Shown piece after piece: positions 62,604 to 64,000 of a stretch of DNA of 64,000 bases. A model generated the notes under the pieces. That model searched no databases. It was not told the DNA's origin and saw nothing but the letters and a program-made list of their open reading frames with translations. Within the stretch, counting starts at the first letter, position 1, and each line of letters starts with the position of its first letter. Source of the DNA: Oceanisphaera sp. IT1-181 (GTDB lineage Bacteria; Pseudomonadota; Gammaproteobacteria; Enterobacterales; Aeromonadaceae); assembly GCF_033807535.1 (NCBI RefSeq), contig NZ_CP136856.1, forward strand, positions 261,001-325,000. The letters run 5' to 3'. The position numbers and the translations under genes were made by a program.

Positions 62604-63428
62604 ATGGACAGATATGCCGTTATTGGGCACCCCATCAAGCACAGCCAATCTCCGTTTATCCATCAGCAATTTGCCGAGCAAACGGAGCAAACGCTTGAAT
62701 ATCAGCGCCTGCTCGCTCCGTTAAATGGCTTTGCTGATAGTTTGCGTCATTTTGCAGCCGAGGGTGGTAAAGGTTGTAATGTTACGGTGCCGTTCAAGAC
62801 TCAAGCCTTGGACATCGCCGATGAACTGACTCCCAGAGCTGAACTGGCGGGTGCGGTGAATACACTGCATCTATTGGCGGATGGACGTTGGCTCGGCGAT
62901 AACACCGATGGCGCAGGTTTAGTGATGGATCTCAAACGCCTCGGCTTTACCTTAAGCGGCGCTAAGATCTTATTATTAGGCGCAGGCGGTGCGGCACGTG
63001 GTGCGCTGGCACCATTATTAGCCGAGCTACCGGCACAAATAGTGATTGCTAATCGCACCCCGGCGCGCGCCGAAGAGTTGGCTCAGCATTTTGCCGAGCT
63101 CGGCAATATTAGCAGCGCACCGCTCGAGGCGCTGGAGCAGCCCTTTGATATTATCATCAACAGCACCTCCGCCAGTTTACAGGGCGAGACGCTATCCTTA
63201 AGTGAGCAGGTGTGTCATGCGCACACCCGTGTTTACGACATGATGTATAGCGCTATAGAAACCCCGTTTCTGGCGTGGGCCAGAGAGCAAGGGCTTGAAC
63301 ACAGATATGACGGCTTAGGGATGCTTGTCGGGCAGGCCGCTGAAAGTTTTTATATCTGGCGCGGAGTACGGCCTAAAGTGATGCCGGTACTCGAGGCGCT
63401 ACGTGAGCAGCTTGCGGTTCCCGTGTAA
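62604..63428 (+). CDS. aroE: Shikimate dehydrogenase
   Basis: A 274-residue NADP-dependent enzyme of aromatic amino acid synthesis. DRYAVIGHPIKHSQSPFIHQ, GCNVTVPFKTQALDIADELT (catalytic Lys), NTDGAGLVMDL, LLLGAGGAARGAL and IANRTPARAEELA are the AroE signatures. ATG 62604 is where homology begins; the upstream extension to 62562 is not conserved. It is followed by the DUF1488 gene. Confidence 0.97.
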   Translation: MDRYAVIGHPIKHSQSPFIHQQFAEQTEQTLEYQRLLAPLNGFADSLRHFAAEGGKGCNVTVPFKTQALDIADELTPRAELAGAVNTLHLLADGRWLGDNTDGAGLVMDLKRLGFTLSGAKILLLGAGGAARGALAPLLAELPAQIVIANRTPARAEELAQHFAELGNISSAPLEALEQPFDIIINSTSASLQGETLSLSEQVCHAHTRVYDMMYSAIETPFLAWAREQGLEHRYDGLGMLVGQAAESFYIWRGVRPKVMPVLEALREQLAVPV

Positions 63429-63439
63429 AGGAGTGGCAC

Positions 63440-63700
63440 ATGAATCAGGATATTATTGTTAATGACGATCTTAATTGGCAGCCAGAGCAGCAAAGGCTAA
63501 CTTTTACTGCCCAGTGGTTTGGCGGCCAAGTCATCTGCTACCTCAGTTTATCCAGGCTTGAGCATCTCACCGGACAAGCGTTAGTAGATGAAGCCAACAT
63601 TATGCTGGCCTTTGAGTCAGTACGCTTTGATATAGAAGAGCAAGTGAGCGAGCTTGTTGGCCAAGAAGCCTTTAGCCCAGATGGCAGCTTATTGTTATAA
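63440..63700 (+). CDS. DUF1488 family protein
   Basis: An 86-residue acidic protein. WQPEQQRLTFTAQWFGGQVICYLS and a C-terminal helix (VRFDIEEQVSELV) fit DUF1488, a family commonly found beside aroE. Function is unknown. It starts 11 bp after the aroE stop with AAGGAG as SD, so it is in the same operon. Confidence 0.9.
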   Translation: MNQDIIVNDDLNWQPEQQRLTFTAQWFGGQVICYLSLSRLEHLTGQALVDEANIMLAFESVRFDIEEQVSELVGQEAFSPDGSLLL

Positions 63701-63716
63701 CCGCACCCCGTATGCC

Positions 63717-64000
63717 TTATTCCTCAGCCTCTTTAAGATATTCGTCTTTTAGGCGTACATAGTTAGTGGAGGACTCAGAGAAGAAGGCTTTCTCTGCCGT
63801 CGTTAATGGTCGCACTTGTCTGGCAGGGCTACCCATATATAAGTAGCCCGATGCCAATTGCATACCTGGCGGTATCAAACTACCAGCACCGACCATCACC
63901 TCATCGGCAATGTTAGCTCCATCCAGCACAATCGCCCCCATACCGATCAACACTCGATTTCCAACAGTGCAGGCATGTAGCATTGCCTTATGGCCAATTG
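63717..64000 (-). CDS. Gamma-carbonic anhydrase-like hexapeptide protein (partial)
   Basis: The frame runs off the window edge; the visible 93 or so residues are the C-terminal half. IGHKAMLHACTVGNRVLIGM (with His ligands) and GSLIPPGMQLASGYLYMGSPA are left-handed beta-helix hexapeptide repeats of the YrdA/CaiE/PaaY group. The C-terminal amphipathic helix (NYVRLKDEYLKEA) is typical. It is convergent with the DUF1488 gene, in the usual place of yrdA. Confidence 0.9.
   Translation of the reverse strand, partial: IGHKAMLHACTVGNRVLIGMGAIVLDGANIADEVMVGAGSLIPPGMQLASGYLYMGSPARQVRPLTTAEKAFFSESSTNYVRLKDEYLKEAEE

Noticed and set aside
1..64000. CRISPR arrays, rRNA, tRNA, insertion sequences, prophage
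   Set aside because: I saw no spaced direct repeats of CRISPR type, no tRNA cloverleaf or rRNA core, and no transposase or integrase frame. The protein-coding minisatellites are not CRISPR arrays.

Overview
The window is a chromosomal segment of a Gammaproteobacterium. The right end holds the cluster trkH-trkA-rsmB-fmt-def, then dprA-smg-yrdD-tsaC-hemF-(hdfR)-aroE-DUF1488-gamma carbonic anhydrase, an order typical of gammaproteobacteria. Together with sbcDC, monomeric isocitrate dehydrogenase, efpL, TRAP transport and VpsR/EfpL-type genes, this suggests a marine or brackish Aeromonadales-like bacterium (Oceanisphaera/Oceanimonas/Zobellella type). The genus is an inference; no rRNA or tRNA gene was seen.

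Layout. 1-10.2 kb: a partial GST, a DMT exporter, the sbcD-sbcC nuclease operon, a DUF3360 membrane protein, a GST and an MscS-type channel. 10.2-16.4 kb: the most unusual region, AT-rich at its left, holding a secreted D/N/S-rich repeat protein, two small secreted proteins around a periplasmic C39 peptidase, a degenerate VpsR-like activator and a FapF-like outer-membrane barrel. I read it as a divergent Fap-type functional-amyloid/biofilm locus. 16.5-18.2 kb: tsdB-tsdA-like thiosulfate-oxidising cytochromes. 18.3-23.6 kb: a YgjP-like peptidase and a complete macA-macB-OMF tripartite exporter. 23.8-25.6 kb: a SprA-type metalloprotease, a mini flagellar rod-like protein and a broken DUF393 gene. 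25.9-40.4 kb: outer-membrane barrels, a TRAP transporter, a Na+/H+ antiporter, icd, a diguanylate cyclase with a solute-binding sensor, a glutamate/dicarboxylate symporter and an unknown two-TM protein. 40.6-50 kb: a GGDEF-EAL protein, a PCuAC copper chaperone, trxC, MOSC, ybcJ, a class V aminotransferase, efpL and a PfkB kinase carrying an in-frame 12-bp repeat. 50-64 kb: rmuC and the housekeeping cluster.

How parts may connect. Two c-di-GMP enzymes (35.5 and 40.9 kb) and the VpsR-like regulator suggest that c-di-GMP controls the amyloid-like locus; this is inference. The two GG-like motifs in the small secreted proteins beside the C39 peptidase suggest a dedicated processing step. Several features point to ongoing sequence turnover: the 72/96-bp repeats in the amyloid-like gene, the 12-bp repeats in the PfkB gene, the 13-bp duplication that inactivates the DUF393 gene, and dispersed TTCAC-rich intergenic repeats.
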